A stretch of 7,642 nt of DNA from positions 1 through 7,642 of the forward strand of contig JANYKF010000494.1 of assembly GCA_025361665.1 (NCBI GenBank), read 5' to 3'. Source of the stretch: Clostridiaceae bacterium. Its GTDB lineage: Bacteria > Bacillota > Clostridia > DSM-8532. The notes below the pieces were generated by a model. The model ran no database searches. It was not told where the DNA came from and worked only from the letters and a program-made list of their open reading frames with translations. Numbering within the stretch: the first letter of the stretch is position 1; each line of letters begins with the position of its first letter. A program made the translations under genes and the position numbers. Positions 6,745 to 7,642 of this stretch are shown here, piece after piece.

Positions 6745-7461
6745 ATGATGAACCTGATAAGAAACAGTTTTGAGGAAATCAGCCAAAGATGTGCTGAAAT
6801 CATGTTTGCGCAAATCGTTGAAAAGCCGGAAAGCCTCCTTTGCCTCGCCACCGGCGGTTCACCGCTGGAGGCCTATCGCCGCTTTGCGCGGCTGGTACTG
6901 GAAACCGGCATGGATGTTTCCCGCGCCTTCTTTGTGAAACTGGACGAATGGCACGGGATTTCCATGGACAGCCCTGCCACCTGCGAGACCTTTCTGCAGC
7001 GGGAACTCTTCCGTCCCTTGGGGATTTCGCAGGAGAACATCCTGTCCTTCGACAGCATGGCGGAAAATCCGGAATTGGAATGCAGGCGCGTTTCGGATGT
7101 GCTGGATGCGATGGAACCCCTCGATCTCACCATTCTGGGCATCGGCAGGAACGGGCACCTGGGTCTGAATGAACCTTCGGAATTCCTGCTGCCCCGTCCC
7201 CATGTGGCCGAATTGGCGGAAAAGACCCTTGGCCATGCGATGCTGAAGGAAACCGACAAACCGGTATCCCATGGCATGACGCTCGGCATTGCGGATCTCC
7301 TGCTATCCCGACACATCGTGATGATGGTGGCCGGAGAAGGCAAAGAAGCGGCAGCGGTCGGCATGCTCGCCGGACCGGTAACCACATCGAATCCGGCCTC
7401 CTTCCTTCAATTGACAGCGAAAGTCACCGTCCTTTCCGCCATCGGGAATGGCAGAGAGTGA
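6745..7461 (+). CDS. Glucosamine/galactosamine-6-phosphate isomerase (deaminase)-like protein, AgaI-like
   Basis: This 238-residue cytoplasmic protein has the NagB/RpiA/6-phosphogluconolactonase fold. ATGGSP (35-40) is the phosphate-binding loop, LDEW (66-69) corresponds to the NagB segment carrying the catalytic Asp72, and GIGRNGHLGLNEP (132-144) is the ring-opening motif with His138 and Glu143. Classic NagB has Asp where this protein has Asn136; AgaI-type galactosamine-6-phosphate isomerases, as I remember them, share the Asn. The following RPHVAELAEKTLGHAMLK and the ending GEGKEAAAVGML...PASFLQL also resemble AgaI. The likely reaction is isomerisation with deamination of an amino-sugar phosphate, but a related sugar phosphate or lactone is possible. 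No sugar kinase or deacetylase is nearby. The gene follows the MttB-like gene by 35 bases and is probably co-transcribed with it. Confidence 0.8.
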   Translation: MMNLIRNSFEEISQRCAEIMFAQIVEKPESLLCLATGGSPLEAYRRFARLVLETGMDVSRAFFVKLDEWHGISMDSPATCETFLQRELFRPLGISQENILSFDSMAENPELECRRVSDVLDAMEPLDLTILGIGRNGHLGLNEPSEFLLPRPHVAELAEKTLGHAMLKETDKPVSHGMTLGIADLLLSRHIVMMVAGEGKEAAAVGMLAGPVTTSNPASFLQLTAKVTVLSAIGNGRE

Positions 7462-7583
7462 CATGATTCGTTCGATTCCCAGGTTCACCCTCATATCGAC
7501 ATCCAGGCTTGTAGCAGTGTGAAATGCTATTTTATTCCACAAACACACCTTTTTGCCAACGTTTTGGAACGGAGGTACCAAAA
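7462..7583 (+). other. 122-base spacer before the last gene
   Basis: This is the longest gap in the operon. It shows no terminator-like stem with a T-run. A very weak promoter-like pair (TTGTAG at 7509-7514 and TTTATT at 7531-7536, spacing 16) can be picked out, but I would not rely on it. The short inverted repeat CCAA-CGTT-TTGG occurs at 7556-7567, just upstream of the ribosome binding site. Confidence 0.4.
7562..7583 (+). promoter_or_regulatory. Ribosome binding site held in a small hairpin before the GTG start
   Basis: TTTTGG (7562-7567) can pair with CCAAAA (7578-7583). Inside that stem, after an A-A mismatch, AC (7569-7570) pairs with GT (7575-7576), leaving GGAG as loop. The ribosome binding site GGAGGT (7571-7576) is therefore largely in the loop, 7 bases before GTG 7584. 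The stem is short and A/T-rich, so its effect on translation is uncertain. Confidence 0.45.
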
Positions 7584-7642
7584 GTGCTGGAGATCGACTT
7601 CAAGGAACACAACCGCAAATCTGCGGAAATCTGGAAGGCCTA
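7584..7642 (+). CDS. Partial gene: probable uroporphyrinogen-decarboxylase-fold methyltransferase (N-terminus only)
   Basis: The window cuts this gene after 19 codons. It starts at GTG 7584, 7 bases after a good GGAGGT ribosome binding site, and reads MLEIDFKEHNRKSAEIWKA (the GTG start read as Met). The pattern of an acidic/hydrophobic strand, then F-x-x-H-N and a helix containing IW, resembles the N-terminus of UroD-family proteins such as MtaA/MtbA-like methylcobamide methyltransferases and their uncharacterised relatives. I base this on recall of family N-termini, and 19 residues are little to go on. Such a protein next to an MttB homologue would make sense as the second methyltransferase of a corrinoid pathway. 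Confidence 0.5.
   Translation, partial: MLEIDFKEHNRKSAEIWKA

Noticed and set aside
7438..7452. GCCAT-CGGGA-ATGGC hairpin near the end of the isomerase-like gene, considered as a terminator
   Set aside because: The stem is only 5 bp, lies inside the coding region before the stop codon, and has no T-run after it.

Overview
The window looks like part of one co-directional (+ strand) catabolic operon. The likely source is a low-to-mid GC anaerobic or facultative Bacillota, or a relative with the same type of sugar transporter such as a spirochaete. This is inferred from the strong AGGAGG-like ribosome binding sites, the lipoprotein solute-binding protein, the LplB/LplC-type permease pair with no ATPase of its own, and an MttB-superfamily methyltransferase without pyrrolysine. 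All six complete genes and the partial seventh lie on the + strand, with gaps of 12 to 122 bases and no convincing terminator between them.

Layout. Bases 1-110 are leader sequence, with an 11-base near-identical direct repeat and the ribosome binding site of the first gene. At 111-1973 lies a large lipoprotein solute-binding protein. A strong intercistronic hairpin (1988-2022) separates it from two ABC permeases (2051-2950 and 2963-3847). Next comes a family 4 glycoside hydrolase with a CHGE active-site motif (3861-5243). It is followed by an MttB-superfamily (trimethylamine methyltransferase-like) protein (5306-6709) and a glucosamine/galactosamine-6-phosphate isomerase-like protein closest to AgaI (6745-7461). 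The window ends 19 codons into a GTG-started gene (7584 onward) whose N-terminus resembles uroporphyrinogen-decarboxylase-fold methyltransferases.

How the genes may work together. The first four genes have the same order as Bacillus subtilis lplABCD: lipoprotein, permease, permease, GH4 enzyme. That arrangement imports an oligosaccharide or glycoside and cleaves it in the cytoplasm by the NAD+/Mn2+-dependent GH4 mechanism. The unusual part is what follows. A corrinoid-type methyltransferase (MttB superfamily) and a probable UroD-fold methyltransferase are placed in the same transcription unit as a sugar-phosphate isomerase/deaminase-like protein. My inference is that the imported glycoside carries a methylated group, either a quaternary-amine aglycone or an N- or O-methylated sugar. 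After glycoside cleavage, the methyl group would go through a corrinoid protein to a one-carbon carrier while the sugar part enters central metabolism. No corrinoid protein, reductive activase or sugar kinase is visible here; if the idea is right they should lie beyond base 7642 or elsewhere in the genome.
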